A stretch of 64,000 bases of DNA from Sphingomonas sp. LY29. GTDB lineage: Bacteria; Pseudomonadota; Alphaproteobacteria; Sphingomonadales; Sphingomonadaceae. Below are positions 47,806 to 57,790 of the stretch, in pieces. The stretch spans positions 1 through 64,000 of the forward strand of contig NZ_CP141587.1 in the NCBI RefSeq assembly GCF_035593985.1, read 5' to 3'. Each line of letters starts with the position of its first letter. Position 1 is the first letter of the stretch. The notes beneath the pieces are model-generated. The model was not told where the DNA came from. It did no database searches and was given only the letters and a program-made list of their open reading frames with translations. Both the position numbers and the translations under genes were made by a program.

Positions 47806-48585
47806 ATGCTGCTCGCGATCGATGCCGGGAATACCAATCTTGTGTTCGCGCTGGTCGACGACGGCGGGGAGATTCGTGCCCGCTGGCGCATCGCCACCGA
47901 TGCGCGCCGGACGGCCGACCAATACGCCGTGTGGCTCTTCCAACTGCTCGAACTCGAAGGCTTTCCCAAGGACGCGGTGACAAAGGTCATCATCGGCACC
48001 GTGGTCCCTCGCGCGCTTCACAATCTCGAGGTGCTCGCACAGAAGTACTTCAAGGTGACGCCGCAGGTTGCGGGGCAAGGCGAAGCGGGATGGCCGATCG
48101 CACTCGACGTGCCTGATCCTTCCAGTGTGGGTGCGGATCGCGCGCTCAACGCCATCGCGGCGCATTCGGTCCATGAGGGCGACCTTGTCGTCATCGACTT
48201 CGGCACCGCGACGACCTTCGACGTCGTCGATTATTCGGGCGCCTACAAGGGCGGCATCATCGCGCCCGGGATCAATCTGAGCCTCGATGCGCTCGTATCC
48301 GCGGCTGCCAAGCTGCCGCGCATCGCCATTGAAGCGCCGAAAGACGATAGCGTTGTCGGGCGCACCACCGAACACCAGATGCAGATTGGCGTCTATTGGG
48401 GATATATCGCGATGATTGAAGGATTGGTTGGCAGGCTGAAGGCCGAGATCGGGCGGCCCGTCACGGTCATTGCCACCGGAGGACTCGCCATCCTGTTCGA
48501 CAAGCACACGAACGCCTTCGACGCGGTCGAGGATGACCTGACCATTCGCGGCCTCGCAATGCTCGCGCAGAGGACCGTGCGATGA
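47806..48585 (+). CDS. coaX: Type III pantothenate kinase
   Basis: CoaX phosphorylates pantothenate, the first step of coenzyme A synthesis. The 259-residue ASKHA-fold protein has the phosphate-1 motif DAGNTN (residues 6-11), the substrate region [12 protein letters not shown], the catalytic DFGTATTFD and the [10 protein letters not shown] loop. It sits between birA and rnj, a common alphaproteobacterial order, and overlaps rnj by 4 bases. Confidence 0.97.
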   Translation: MLLAIDAGNTNLVFALVDDGGEIRARWRIATDARRTADQYAVWLFQLLELEGFPKDAVTKVIIGTVVPRALHNLEVLAQKYFKVTPQVAGQGEAGWPIALDVPDPSSVGADRALNAIAAHSVHEGDLVVIDFGTATTFDVVDYSGAYKGGIIAPGINLSLDALVSAAAKLPRIAIEAPKDDSVVGRTTEHQMQIGVYWGYIAMIEGLVGRLKAEIGRPVTVIATGGLAILFDKHTNAFDAVEDDLTIRGLAMLAQRTVR

Positions 48586-50219
48586 CCCCGGGCGAAGAGC
48601 TGCTGTTCTGCGCGCTCGGCGGGTCGGGCGAGATCGGCATGAACGTCAATCTCTACGGCTGCCGCGGCAAGTGGATGATGGTCGACCTCGGCATCAGCTT
48701 TGCCGATCACGACTATCCGGGCGTCGAACTGATACTGCCGGACCTAGAGTTCATCGAAAAGCGGATGGACGACCTAGTCGGCATCGTGCTGACGCACGGT
48801 CACGAAGATCACATCGGCGCGCTGCCCTACATGGCCGCCGACCTCAAGGTGCCATTGTACGCCACGCCATTCACGGCCGGGCTGATCGCGGGGAAGCTGG
48901 AGGAAGAGGGGCTCACCGGTCAGGTGAAACTCCGCGTCATCGAACGTGGCGGCTCAATCGACCTCGCGCCGTTCCGCGTTACCTACGTTCCGCTCGCGCA
49001 TTCGATACCCGAATCCAACGGGCTGGTCATCGAGACGCCGCTCGGCACGGTGTTTCACACCGGCGACTGGAAGCTGGACGAAGCGCCTGTCCTCGCCACG
49101 CCCGCTTCTCCGAAGCAATTGTCGGCGATCGGCGATGCGGGCGTGCTCGCACTGGTCTGCGATTCAACCAACACTTTCCAGGCCGAGCCCTCTGGAAGCG
49201 AATCGAGCGTCTACGACGGCCTGCTGCAGGAAGTGACGAATGCGCTCGGCCGCGTCGTCGTCACGACCTTTGCGTCCAACGCGGCGCGGCTTGATACGCT
49301 CGGCCGCGTTGCCGAGGCCGCCGGGCGGCGGATCTGCGTTGCGGGGCGGAGTCTCGATCGGATCCTGAAGGTCGCCAAGGCTACCGGATACCTGCGCGAC
49401 TTCCCTGAGCCCATCCGCTTCGACGAGGCGATGCGGCTGCCGCGCAACGAGGTGCTGATCGTCGCCACGGGCGGGCAGGGTGAACCGCGCGCGGCGCTCG
49501 GTCGGATTGCGTTCGACACGCACGAGATCAAGCTCAAGGAAGGCGACACGGTCATCTTCTCGTCGAAGCAGATCCCGGGTAACGAGGTCGCGATCGGCCG
49601 GATCATGAATGCCCTCAGCGAGCTCGGCGTCCTGATCGTGACTGAGCGCCAGGCACACGTCCACGTGTCGGGCCACCCCGGTCGGCCGGAACTTGCGGCG
49701 ATGTACAAGTGGATCCGGCCGCAGATGCTCGTTCCTGTTCACGGCGAACCGCGCCATTTGCGCGAACAGGCACGCTTCGGTCTGTCGAACGGAATTCCCC
49801 AGGCCATCGTGCAGGAAAATGGCGACGTCATCCGCTTGGCGCCCAAGGGCCCGAGGAAGATTGGCGACGCGCGCGTTGGCCGATTGGTCCTTGATGGCGA
49901 CGTTATCCTTCCGGCCGACGGCGCGACGATCGGTGAGCGGCGCAAGATCGGCGTCAACGGCCTGATCACCGTCACCATTCCGATGAGTCGCAACGGGCGC
50001 TTGGCCGGTAATCCGCTGGTTCGACCGTTCGGCGTACCGGTCGAGGCCGATCGCGAAGACTTCGTTGCTGACGCTTCCGACGCGGCCGCGAAGGCGATCT
50101 CGGGCGATCAGACCGATGAGCGGATGCGTGAGGCGGTGCGGCTTGCGGTCCGGCGCTGCGCAACCTTGTGGACCGGCAAGAAGCCGATCGTCGACGTGAC
50201 GCTGCTCACGCTCGACTGA
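48582..50219 (+). CDS. rnj: Ribonuclease J
   Basis: RNase J is a metallo-beta-lactamase RNase with 5'-3' exo and endo activity in RNA maturation and decay. The 545-residue protein has the Zn motif [14 protein letters not shown], the later metal residues in [11 protein letters not shown] and HTGDWKLDE, the CASP region ([11 protein letters not shown], then CVAGRSLDR), and the conserved [22 protein letters not shown]. The C-terminal domain is present. The ATG overlaps coaX (ATGA) and its stop shares a base with the following start. Confidence 0.96.
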   Translation: MTPGEELLFCALGGSGEIGMNVNLYGCRGKWMMVDLGISFADHDYPGVELILPDLEFIEKRMDDLVGIVLTHGHEDHIGALPYMAADLKVPLYATPFTAGLIAGKLEEEGLTGQVKLRVIERGGSIDLAPFRVTYVPLAHSIPESNGLVIETPLGTVFHTGDWKLDEAPVLATPASPKQLSAIGDAGVLALVCDSTNTFQAEPSGSESSVYDGLLQEVTNALGRVVVTTFASNAARLDTLGRVAEAAGRRICVAGRSLDRILKVAKATGYLRDFPEPIRFDEAMRLPRNEVLIVATGGQGEPRAALGRIAFDTHEIKLKEGDTVIFSSKQIPGNEVAIGRIMNALSELGVLIVTERQAHVHVSGHPGRPELAAMYKWIRPQMLVPVHGEPRHLREQARFGLSNGIPQAIVQENGDVIRLAPKGPRKIGDARVGRLVLDGDVILPADGATIGERRKIGVNGLITVTIPMSRNGRLAGNPLVRPFGVPVEADREDFVADASDAAAKAISGDQTDERMREAVRLAVRRCATLWTGKKPIVDVTLLTLD

Positions 50220-50503
50220 TGGGCATCGGTTCGGCCCTCGCGGTCTATTTCCTGTTCTGGGTCGGCGCGGCTTTCCTGCTGCTTCCGTTCGGCGTTCGCA
50301 CCGACGAGGAAGTCGGTGCCGAGCTCGTGCCGGGTCAGGCCGATAGCGCGCCGCATAAATTCGATCTGAAGCGCCACATGCTGCGCGCGTCGATCGTCGC
50401 GCTGGTGCTGTTCGCGATCTACTATGCGAACTGGGCGTTCGAGTGGGTCACCGTCGACGATCTCGACTTCTTCAACCCGCCCGCCGCGCAGGACACGATC
50501 TAG
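50219..50503 (+). CDS. DUF1467 family membrane protein
   Basis: A 94-residue protein with two helices (residues ~5-23 and ~59-80) and a conserved loop LLPFGVRTDEEVGAELVPGQADSAP-type sequence matching DUF1467, found after rnj in many alphaproteobacteria. ATG 50219 overlaps the rnj stop (TGATG). Its TAG overlaps the opposite-strand stop of the large coiled-coil gene at a CTAG palindrome. Function unknown. Confidence 0.92.
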   Translation: MGIGSALAVYFLFWVGAAFLLLPFGVRTDEEVGAELVPGQADSAPHKFDLKRHMLRASIVALVLFAIYYANWAFEWVTVDDLDFFNPPAAQDTI

Positions 50504-52809
50504 CGGCGGCGTTCGACGGCTTGGGCGAGGGCGGCATAAAGCTTGCCCATGTCGCTCGACATCAGGGTCACCGCAATCATCCCGCCGTCGCGCTCTGCCA
50601 AGACCCGGCGCAGCATTGATTCGAAATCGTGGACGTAGCGGTCGACCGACCCCTTGAACTCGACGTCGCTTTCATATTGCGCGGCGATCGGACGGCCTTC
50701 GCTATTGTCGAGAAGACGCACCGCTCGGCGGGTGAAGATCCCGCGATTGCCCTTGAGGTAGCTGGTCCATGCCTTTTCATCGACCTCGTCGCTCAAGATT
50801 TTCTGGACGTCGATCGAGGCGCTGTTCATCGAATCCATCAACAGCGAAACCCGGCGCGCGAACTCCTCGCCGCTGTCCTTGCGCTGCGCTTCGCGGTTGC
50901 GCTCGATATGCGCTTCGAGCGCGGAGGCGCTCTGGCCGATCGAAAGCATTTGCGAGGTCAGGCGATCGGATGCTTCTCGAGCCGTCTCGACCGCGCGCGT
51001 CGCGACTTGGTCGAGCTCGATCAGTTTCGATTCGACGCCTTCGCGGACCGCCGCTTCCAGTGCCTCGCGAGTGGCACGTCCCAAATGATCCGCGCTGTCT
51101 GGGATAATCTTGGCGATTGCCTCGCGCGCTCGTTCGGCGGCATGGCTCGCGGCCTCGCGCACCTGCATCAGCGCGGCGACCAGAGCCGGGCCGGTTTCGC
51201 CTGACAGACGGCCGGCTTCGCCGCTCGTCGCGACGATGGCCGCGCTTAGCTCGGCAAGACGCTGCTCTGCTTGTCCAACGCCAAGGTCCACCGTCGTCAT
51301 CAGCGCCGCGAGGCGGTCCTGCTGCTCGGAGATGTTGGTGGCACCCGCCTCGATCCTTTCGGCCGCGACCGACGCGTCGCTACGCATCGCATCGAGGTGA
51401 GGACGCGCGGCCTCGGCCGAATGGAGCACGCGCGCCGCGCTCTCTTCGGCGTCGCCAAGAACCTTTGCGAGTTCGTCCTGCAGGACGAGACCGAGACGGC
51501 CAACTCCTTCCTGCAGATTGGCGGTTCGCTGTGCCAACCCATCGATCGAGCCGTCCTGCGCAGCTGTTGCGCTGGTCAATTGCTCCAATTCGCCGCGAAG
51601 ACGATTGAGCGCGACCTGAACATGGCTAGCACGCTCGTCACCCGCCTTCGCCAATTCGAAGAAGCGTTCGTCGAGGGCGACGAGGCCCGCGTCGAGCTCT
51701 GAAATCATGCGCTGCGACAGTCGCTCCTGCTCGGCAATGCGGCTCGACAGTCCGTCGAGCGAGCTGCCGGCACTAGACAGGCGCTGACCGAGTAGTTCGG
51801 ATGCTTCGATCCCGGCGCGACCAATGCTTGCCTGGCTTTGCGCGATCAACGCCGTCACGGCTTCGGCTTGCGTATCGATGCCCGAGCGCACTTCGCTCAG
51901 CGCGTCCGCGGCACGCGCGAGTAGTGCATCCACGGCGGCGGCGGTCTGCGACCCGGCTTCATTCAGTCGAAGCGAGGCGGCAGCTCCAGCGCTTTCGATG
52001 TGCGTCAGGTGGGTGAGCAGACGTTCGGAAGCTTCGTGTACAACGGTGTCAGCACTCTTGGCTCCGGCCGCCAGACGATCCACCTGTTGCTCGAAGCCGG
52101 CGGCCTGGGCCGACGCTTCCTGCCCGGCGTCGCGCAAGGTGGCAGCCATTCGGGTGGCGACGGCTTCCGCCTGTGGAAGGTCGGCAAGGATGACCCCGAT
52201 ATCGCTCCGCGCGGCTTCGGCGGCGCGGTCGAGCGCGGCGCCATGCTCGGCCAGCTTGCGCGATCCGGCATCGAGATCGGCAGTCACCGCGCCGAGCTTC
52301 GTCGCGGTCTGGTCGCCAAGGCCGACGAGTTCGCCCGCCATGTGGCCAAGGCTCTGGTGATGGGCCTCGATCTGCCGCGACATCGCGCCAAGCAGGTCGT
52401 GAAGCGAGCGCGCCTCGGTCCGCATTGCGACCACCGAGCGGGTGAAGCGCTCGGCTTCCTTCCGCCGGGTCCGGCCAAAGATCATCCATACTAGGCCCAT
52501 CAGCGCAAGCGGCCCCGTCAGGATGGCGACCCATTGGGCGACGGCGGGGCTCGACAGCGGCTGATCGGAAAGGACGCGGCCCGCCGACCAAGCGGTATAG
52601 CCGGTCCAGAGGACCGCCAGCAGCGCAAGTGCCCACCCCAGCACCTGGCGGCCGCCGGGACTGGCGACCTCATCCTCATCCTGCCTCGCCGACCAGTCGA
52701 CGGGGGAGAAATCGCCCATGGGCTGATAATCTCCGCTCTCGACCCGCTCGGGTTCGTCGGTGTTCGGGGCCGAAGGCTCGCTCTGGACGCGATAAGGGCT
52801 GATGCTCAT
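50500..52809 (-). CDS. Large membrane-anchored coiled-coil protein, TipN-like candidate
   Basis: A 769-residue protein. After a polar N-terminus of about 55 residues come two membrane helices (about 58-78 and 90-110), a basic cytoplasmic side (FGRTRRKEAERFTR), and then ~530 residues of Ala/Glu/Gln/Arg-rich sequence with heptad patterning, a long coiled coil. The last ~120 residues look globular (EFARRVSLLMDSMNSASIDV ... YLKGNRGIFTRRAVRLLD). This layout matches the alphaproteobacterial polarity factor TipN (two N-terminal helices plus large coiled coil). The assignment is by architecture only. ATG 52809 is preferred; a TTG at 52830 would add seven residues. Confidence 0.85.
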   Translation of the reverse strand: MSISPYRVQSEPSAPNTDEPERVESGDYQPMGDFSPVDWSARQDEDEVASPGGRQVLGWALALLAVLWTGYTAWSAGRVLSDQPLSSPAVAQWVAILTGPLALMGLVWMIFGRTRRKEAERFTRSVVAMRTEARSLHDLLGAMSRQIEAHHQSLGHMAGELVGLGDQTATKLGAVTADLDAGSRKLAEHGAALDRAAEAARSDIGVILADLPQAEAVATRMAATLRDAGQEASAQAAGFEQQVDRLAAGAKSADTVVHEASERLLTHLTHIESAGAAASLRLNEAGSQTAAAVDALLARAADALSEVRSGIDTQAEAVTALIAQSQASIGRAGIEASELLGQRLSSAGSSLDGLSSRIAEQERLSQRMISELDAGLVALDERFFELAKAGDERASHVQVALNRLRGELEQLTSATAAQDGSIDGLAQRTANLQEGVGRLGLVLQDELAKVLGDAEESAARVLHSAEAARPHLDAMRSDASVAAERIEAGATNISEQQDRLAALMTTVDLGVGQAEQRLAELSAAIVATSGEAGRLSGETGPALVAALMQVREAASHAAERAREAIAKIIPDSADHLGRATREALEAAVREGVESKLIELDQVATRAVETAREASDRLTSQMLSIGQSASALEAHIERNREAQRKDSGEEFARRVSLLMDSMNSASIDVQKILSDEVDEKAWTSYLKGNRGIFTRRAVRLLDNSEGRPIAAQYESDVEFKGSVDRYVHDFESMLRRVLAERDGGMIAVTLMSSDMGKLYAALAQAVERRR

Positions 52810-52937
52810 GAGCAGGGAGTTTACCAACATTGTTGGGCGGGGGAAGCGACAAACCGTCTCTGGCGGGGTGGAAAGTTGGGGCGGCGGTGGCCTATGTATC
52901 GGCAGGGCAGCGGGCCCGCTGCGTGGGGGAATGAAGA

Positions 52938-54128
52938 ATGGCGCTCGGCGCCCTCATCGGTGCTTATCAGGAAGATGACGCGGGCGGTTTGCGCGCGCTG
53001 CTACCGCTCGCCGGCCGGACGCTGATCGAATATCAGGCGCGTTGCCTCGCCGCCGCTGGTGCCGCGCCGCTGGTGGTCCTGGTGGAACGCATCCCCGTTG
53101 CGCTCAACGAGGCGTTCGAACGCCTGCGCGGCGAGGGGATCTCGGTCATCCCGGTCAGCGACGGCATGGAGGCCTCTAGCCGCTTCGAGGCGGGCACCGA
53201 TATCCTGCTGTTGGCGGACGGAGTCGCGCCGGACATGGGCGACCTCGCGCTTCTGGCCGAAGAGGTCGATCCGGCGATTCTGACCGTCCCCGACGCCAGC
53301 GAGAATGAGCCATTCGAACGGATCGACGGAAGCCAGCGCTGGGCGGGGCTCGCCCGCGTCGACTCGGCGATGCTCGGTGCGACCGTCGCGATGCTTGGCG
53401 ACTGGGATTTGCAGTCGACGCTGCTTCGCCGCGCGATCCAGGCAGGCGCGAAGTTACGACCATCCGCGACCGGAGACGGGCGCGGACCATTTCTGGCGAT
53501 CGACGCGCAATCGATGATTGGGTTCGAACGGCGATTGATCGTCGCCTCGCGAACGGCGCGAGAGGACGTCGTGGCGCGCTATCTCCTGCCGATCGTCGAG
53601 GAAGTCGCGACCGAAAAGCTGATGGAGACACGGCTACGGCCCGACTGGCTACTCCACGGCGCGCTTGTGCTGACGGTCGTGGCTGCCTTCTGTTTCACGC
53701 GCGGCTGGCATTGGCCAGCGCTCGGACTGCTGCTGCTGTCGACGCCGCTCGACTTGGTAGCGGAGCGGCTTGCCCATCTTCGCCTACGTCCGTTGGCTCC
53801 CGGCAAGCCGGCGCGTCGTCTGCTGTGGCCCGCCGCAGGCCTCGCGCTCCTTGCGCTCGGCTGGTTCGAGGCTCGGCACGGGTCGGGGTGGGGCGCGATG
53901 GTGGCGGCGCTTTCGGCAGGCGCTTTTGCAGAGGCCATGCGGGTCGAGCGACAAGGGCGCACGATCCCGGCCGGCGAGTGGCTCTTTTCCCGTCGGACGG
54001 CGATCTGGCTCGCCGTGCCATTCGCAGCGTTGGGCTGGTTCAGTGCGTATCTCGGCGCAGCGGCGCTTTACGCGGCGGCGAGTTTCTTCACCGCCCAGCA
54101 CGTTCGGCACCGGCTCGATCGCGATTGA
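52938..54128 (+). CDS. Nucleotidyltransferase-like protein fused to membrane domain, degenerate
   Basis: A 396-residue protein. Residues ~1-225 resemble a sugar-nucleotidyltransferase fold (PLAGRTLIEYQARCLAAAGA, as in GRPLIEYQ of the family), but the glycine-rich nucleotide loop is replaced by LIGAYQEDDAGG. Residues ~235-395 hold about six membrane segments in the region where bifunctional enzymes carry a CDP-alcohol phosphatidyltransferase. The D-x2-D-G-x2-A-R motif is not seen; LLSTPLDLVAERLAHLR may be a relic. The ATG has a GGGGGA site 7 bases upstream. Likely non-enzymatic or altered; function unknown. Confidence 0.78.
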   Translation: MALGALIGAYQEDDAGGLRALLPLAGRTLIEYQARCLAAAGAAPLVVLVERIPVALNEAFERLRGEGISVIPVSDGMEASSRFEAGTDILLLADGVAPDMGDLALLAEEVDPAILTVPDASENEPFERIDGSQRWAGLARVDSAMLGATVAMLGDWDLQSTLLRRAIQAGAKLRPSATGDGRGPFLAIDAQSMIGFERRLIVASRTAREDVVARYLLPIVEEVATEKLMETRLRPDWLLHGALVLTVVAAFCFTRGWHWPALGLLLLSTPLDLVAERLAHLRLRPLAPGKPARRLLWPAAGLALLALGWFEARHGSGWGAMVAALSAGAFAEAMRVERQGRTIPAGEWLFSRRTAIWLAVPFAALGWFSAYLGAAALYAAASFFTAQHVRHRLDRD

Positions 54129-54152
54129 CTGGCCGTTAACTCCATTTGTTTT

Positions 54153-55175
54153 ATGACGCCCGGCATGCCCGTGGACTGGCCCCTTGCTGACACATCGACC
54201 GGCCGTCCGGTTTCGCCTGCGCGTCGCGCGCGGGCGAACCGGCTCGACACCGTGCGAGCCGATTTCTTCCTGGACGAGCAGGAACGGCTGAGCGACGAGG
54301 AACGATCGCTGATGTCGGCGATGCTACGCGGACTGATCGCCGAGGTTGCTGACGAACTGATTGCGGGCATGCCTGCACTGACCGCTGCCCGAGCCGAGCA
54401 GGGGCGCGACTTGGCCTACCGTCGCCTGCGCAATGCTCGCCTGCTCGACCGACCCGAGCTTCTATCTTTGCTGTTGCGCCGCGCGGACGAGCAGCAATTG
54501 TCGGGTCGACACGAAGCAGGGTCAGACGGAGTGGTGGCGCAGATGGTCTCCGACGCCGATCCGAACGTGTCTGCGGCGGCCATGGCGTTGACAATCGCAA
54601 GGGGGCGACGGCGCGATCGCTTCGGTCGTCTGGGCTTGGAGTTCGACGATCTTTCGGCCGAGGACGCCGTTGCGGTCGTTCATGCAACCGCGGCCGCCCT
54701 GCGCGAATCGCTCGACGACGATGCTGATCTTCCACTCGCGCAGTCGGCGGCGGGATTTTTGTCGCGTCACGACGAGGGCCGTCGGCTCGACGCGGCGGTC
54801 GCGGCGCTTGCGCGGGTTCTCGATGCGTCCGGTCGCGCTGGAGACGACACGGTCGTTCGCCTCGCCAACGAAGGTGAAGCGCCTTTGCTCGTCGCCCTCC
54901 TATCTCGCCGAGCCGGTGTCGATCTGGTCGACGGATGGTCGCTGTTCAGTGGTGGCCAGGCGATGATGCTTGCGCGCATGGCGGGGTGCGCGCGGACGAC
55001 GGCCGCTCAGATCCTTGTTGCCTTCGAAGCGCTTCTGGCCGGATCGGCTCCAGAGGGCGCGATCGGCGAGTTCGAACAGATTGAGGAAGGTCGCGTCGAG
55101 CGGTGTCGGCAATGGATGCGGCTGGACCCGCATTATCGGGCGGCACGCGACCAGATCGAAGCGTCGAATGGCTAG
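54153..55175 (+). CDS. DUF2336 domain protein
   Basis: A 340-residue helical protein. The segment from about residue 45 (EERSLMSAMLRGLIAEVADEL) through residue 310 fits DUF2336, an alphaproteobacterial family of HEAT-like helical repeats often next to signalling genes; I recognise it from pattern, not from a search. No catalytic motif or membrane segment is visible. Alternative start at Met 54165. Its last 8 bases overlap the start of the kinase-like gene, so the two are translated together and probably work together. Confidence 0.82.
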   Translation: MTPGMPVDWPLADTSTGRPVSPARRARANRLDTVRADFFLDEQERLSDEERSLMSAMLRGLIAEVADELIAGMPALTAARAEQGRDLAYRRLRNARLLDRPELLSLLLRRADEQQLSGRHEAGSDGVVAQMVSDADPNVSAAAMALTIARGRRRDRFGRLGLEFDDLSAEDAVAVVHATAAALRESLDDDADLPLAQSAAGFLSRHDEGRRLDAAVAALARVLDASGRAGDDTVVRLANEGEAPLLVALLSRRAGVDLVDGWSLFSGGQAMMLARMAGCARTTAAQILVAFEALLAGSAPEGAIGEFEQIEEGRVERCRQWMRLDPHYRAARDQIEASNG

Positions 55176-56502
55176 CGTCCCCCTCAATGGAGATCCGGTG
55201 AGTGGGCGGGTCGACCGCGATGGTCGGCTGATCGAAGCCGATCCGCGACTCCTCCGATTGCAGCGCGAAGCGGGGTCCGACCTCGGCGCGCTGATTGCGT
55301 TGCCGCAACTGGCGATGGTCGTCAGGACTGCAATCCGGCTCGGGGTGCCGCTATCCCGGTCGATCATCGCGGCCTCCTCGACCGAAGATCTGGACCTATG
55401 GGTGAAGGCGGTGCCTGACCAGGAGGGAGTGTCGCTGGCAATTGAAGGATGGACTGCGCGGTCACCGCTGCCGCCACGATTGACGCTGGTCGGTAATGAG
55501 CCGGAACTGGGCGCTGATACCGCGGCAAGCAACTCCCTTCGCCTGTCGACAGATCCTCAATTGCAGGTGTTGAGTGCTGACAATGGCCTGCTCGCCCTCT
55601 TGGGCATGGACGAGGGCGAGGTCGTCGGCGAACCGCTTACCCGTTTCTTCCAACTGCGAGATGACGCGCAGGGCGCGATGCCGTTGCTTTCCGCCCTTGG
55701 GACCGGGCAGGCATTCGCAGGGCAGATGGCGCACCTTCGGAATAACCCCGAGCAAATCGTTAGCCTCTCAGCAAATCCCAAGGAGACTGCTGGCGGGAAG
55801 TTCGCAGGCTTCGAGATCGACGCGCACTTCGAGGGAGCCTCGGACCAGCGCGACGGCCAGGCATCTTTCGATCCTGCGCTGAACGAAGCGTTGCGGTCGC
55901 CTCTCGATCGCATCATTTCCGCGGCGGACCGGATCGTCGAACGGACCGAGGGTCCCTTGCGTAGCGACTATGCAACCTATGCCGGGGACATCGCGGCGGC
56001 GGGCCGGCATCTGCTCTCGGTAATCAAGGCGATGACCGAAGAGCAGCCGACGAGCGCCGACGTCATCGATCTTCGCGGCCCCATTGCCGAGGCGGTGCAG
56101 TTGACAGAGGCGCGCGCCGAGGAACGGTCGATCATCGTCGCGGTGACGGGTGCGGCCGATGCGCTGCTGGCGCACGGAGAGCCGCGTGCAATCGTCCAGA
56201 TCCTCGTCAACATCGTCAACAATGCGATCCGCCATTCGCCCGACGGCGGGCTGGTCGACATCGCTGCACATCGGCGCGGCGAGGAAGTGGCCATAACGGT
56301 CACCGACCAGGGTCCGGGAATCGCCCTCGTCGACGAGAAACGAATCTTCGAACGCTATGAGCGCGTCGGCGAAGCGCCTGACGGGACCGGACTTGGCCTC
56401 GCCATCGCGCGGCGCCTTGCCCGGTCGATGGGCGGCGAGATCGAGCTGGACGGGCGCCCCGGGCGAGGCGCCTGCTTCACCCTGACGCTTCGCAGCGCCT
56501 AG
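55168..56502 (+). CDS. Histidine-kinase-like protein lacking the phospho-acceptor His
   Basis: A 444-residue cytoplasmic protein. A PAS-like region lies around residues 120-215. The dimerisation helix reads LNEALRSPLDRIISAADRI, aligning with HELRTPL but with Glu (or Asn) in place of His. The ATPase domain is intact: N-box NIVNNAIRHSP, G1 DQGPGI, F-box IFERYERVG and G2 GTGLGLAIARRLA. It may bind ATP without autophosphorylating on the usual site. ATG 55168 overlaps the DUF2336 gene. Its stop lies one base from the convergent gltA stop. Confidence 0.88.
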   Translation: MASVPLNGDPVSGRVDRDGRLIEADPRLLRLQREAGSDLGALIALPQLAMVVRTAIRLGVPLSRSIIAASSTEDLDLWVKAVPDQEGVSLAIEGWTARSPLPPRLTLVGNEPELGADTAASNSLRLSTDPQLQVLSADNGLLALLGMDEGEVVGEPLTRFFQLRDDAQGAMPLLSALGTGQAFAGQMAHLRNNPEQIVSLSANPKETAGGKFAGFEIDAHFEGASDQRDGQASFDPALNEALRSPLDRIISAADRIVERTEGPLRSDYATYAGDIAAAGRHLLSVIKAMTEEQPTSADVIDLRGPIAEAVQLTEARAEERSIIVAVTGAADALLAHGEPRAIVQILVNIVNNAIRHSPDGGLVDIAAHRRGEEVAITVTDQGPGIALVDEKRIFERYERVGEAPDGTGLGLAIARRLARSMGGEIELDGRPGRGACFTLTLRSA

Positions 56503-56503
56503 A

Positions 56504-57790
56504 TCAGCGTTCGCCGACCGGCACGTAATCGCGCTGGGTTGCGCCGACGTACAACTGGCGCGGGCGGCCGATCTTCTGCTCAGGGTCGGAAATCATCTCG
56601 TTCCACTGCGCAACCCATCCGACCGTGCGCGCGAGCGCGAAGAGCGCGGTGAACATGTCGGTCGGAAAACCGATCGCGTTGAGGATAATGCCTGAGTAGA
56701 AATCGACGTTCGGATAGAGCTTCTTCTCGACGAAATACTCGTCGTGGAGGGCGATCTGCTCCAGTTCCTGCGCGACGTCGAGGACCGGGTCGGACAGGTT
56801 GAGTTCCTTGAGAACCTCCTTCGCGGTCTGCTGCATCACCTTCGCGCGCGGATCGTAATTCTTGTAGACCCGGTGTCCGAAGCCCATCAGGCGGAACGGA
56901 TCGTCCTTGTCCTTCGCGCGGGCGATATATTCCGGGATCCGCTTCACCGAACCGATTTCGCGAAGCATGTTGAGCGCGGCCTCGTTGGCGCCGCCATGCG
57001 CCGGGCCCCACAGACAGGCGATGCCCGCGGCGATGCAGGCGAACGGGTTCGCGCCTGACGAACCGGCAAGGCGGACGGTCGACGTCGACGCATTTTGCTC
57101 ATGATCGGCGTGCAGAATGAAGATGCGACGCATCGCATTCTCGATGATCGGATTGACCTCATACTTCTCGGCCGGAACGCCGAAGGTCATCCGCAAGAAG
57201 TTGCCGGTGTAGCTGAGGTCGTTCTGCGGGAAGAGGAACGGCTGTCCGACCGAATATTTATACGCCATCGCCGCGATCGTCGGCATCTTGGCGATCAGCC
57301 GGTGGGAGGCAATCAGCCGCTGGTTCGGATCGGTGATGTCGGTGGAATCGTGGTAGAATGCGCTCAACGCACCAACCACGCCGCACATGATCGCCATCGG
57401 GTGCGCGTCGCGGCGGAAACCGCGGTAAAAGGTCGCCAACTGTTCATGAACCATCGTGTGGCGAGTAATGGTGTAGCTGAAGTCGCTGAGTTCCTTCTCC
57501 TTCGGCAGGTCGCCGTGAAGCAGCAAGTAGGCGACTTCCATGAAGGTCGACTTCTCTGCCAGCTGGTCAATCGGATAGCCGCGGTGAAGGAGGATACCCT
57601 CGTCGCCGTCGATGTACGTAATCGCGCTCTGGCACGAAGCCGTCGACGTAAAGCCGGGATCGTAGGTGAACTGACCGGTCTGACCGTAGAGCTTTCGGAT
57701 ATCAATTACGTCGGGGCCGACGGATCCGTTCAGGACGGGGTAGTCATATTCCCCGCCAGCAGTGGTCAGGTGCGCGGTCTTGTCGGTCAT
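56504..57790 (-). CDS. gltA: Citrate synthase
   Basis: Citrate synthase condenses oxaloacetate and acetyl-CoA, the entry to the TCA cycle. The 428-residue type II (Gram-negative) protein has the N-terminal Greek-key domain, [13 protein letters not shown], the catalytic His segments [16 protein letters not shown] and [27 protein letters not shown] and the catalytic Asp in [11 protein letters not shown]. Length is typical. It follows gltX with a 4-base overlap (ATGA). Confidence 0.98.
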   Translation of the reverse strand: MTDKTAHLTTAGGEYDYPVLNGSVGPDVIDIRKLYGQTGQFTYDPGFTSTASCQSAITYIDGDEGILLHRGYPIDQLAEKSTFMEVAYLLLHGDLPKEKELSDFSYTITRHTMVHEQLATFYRGFRRDAHPMAIMCGVVGALSAFYHDSTDITDPNQRLIASHRLIAKMPTIAAMAYKYSVGQPFLFPQNDLSYTGNFLRMTFGVPAEKYEVNPIIENAMRRIFILHADHEQNASTSTVRLAGSSGANPFACIAAGIACLWGPAHGGANEAALNMLREIGSVKRIPEYIARAKDKDDPFRLMGFGHRVYKNYDPRAKVMQQTAKEVLKELNLSDPVLDVAQELEQIALHDEYFVEKKLYPNVDFYSGIILNAIGFPTDMFTALFALARTVGWVAQWNEMISDPEQKIGRPRQLYVGATQRDYVPVGER

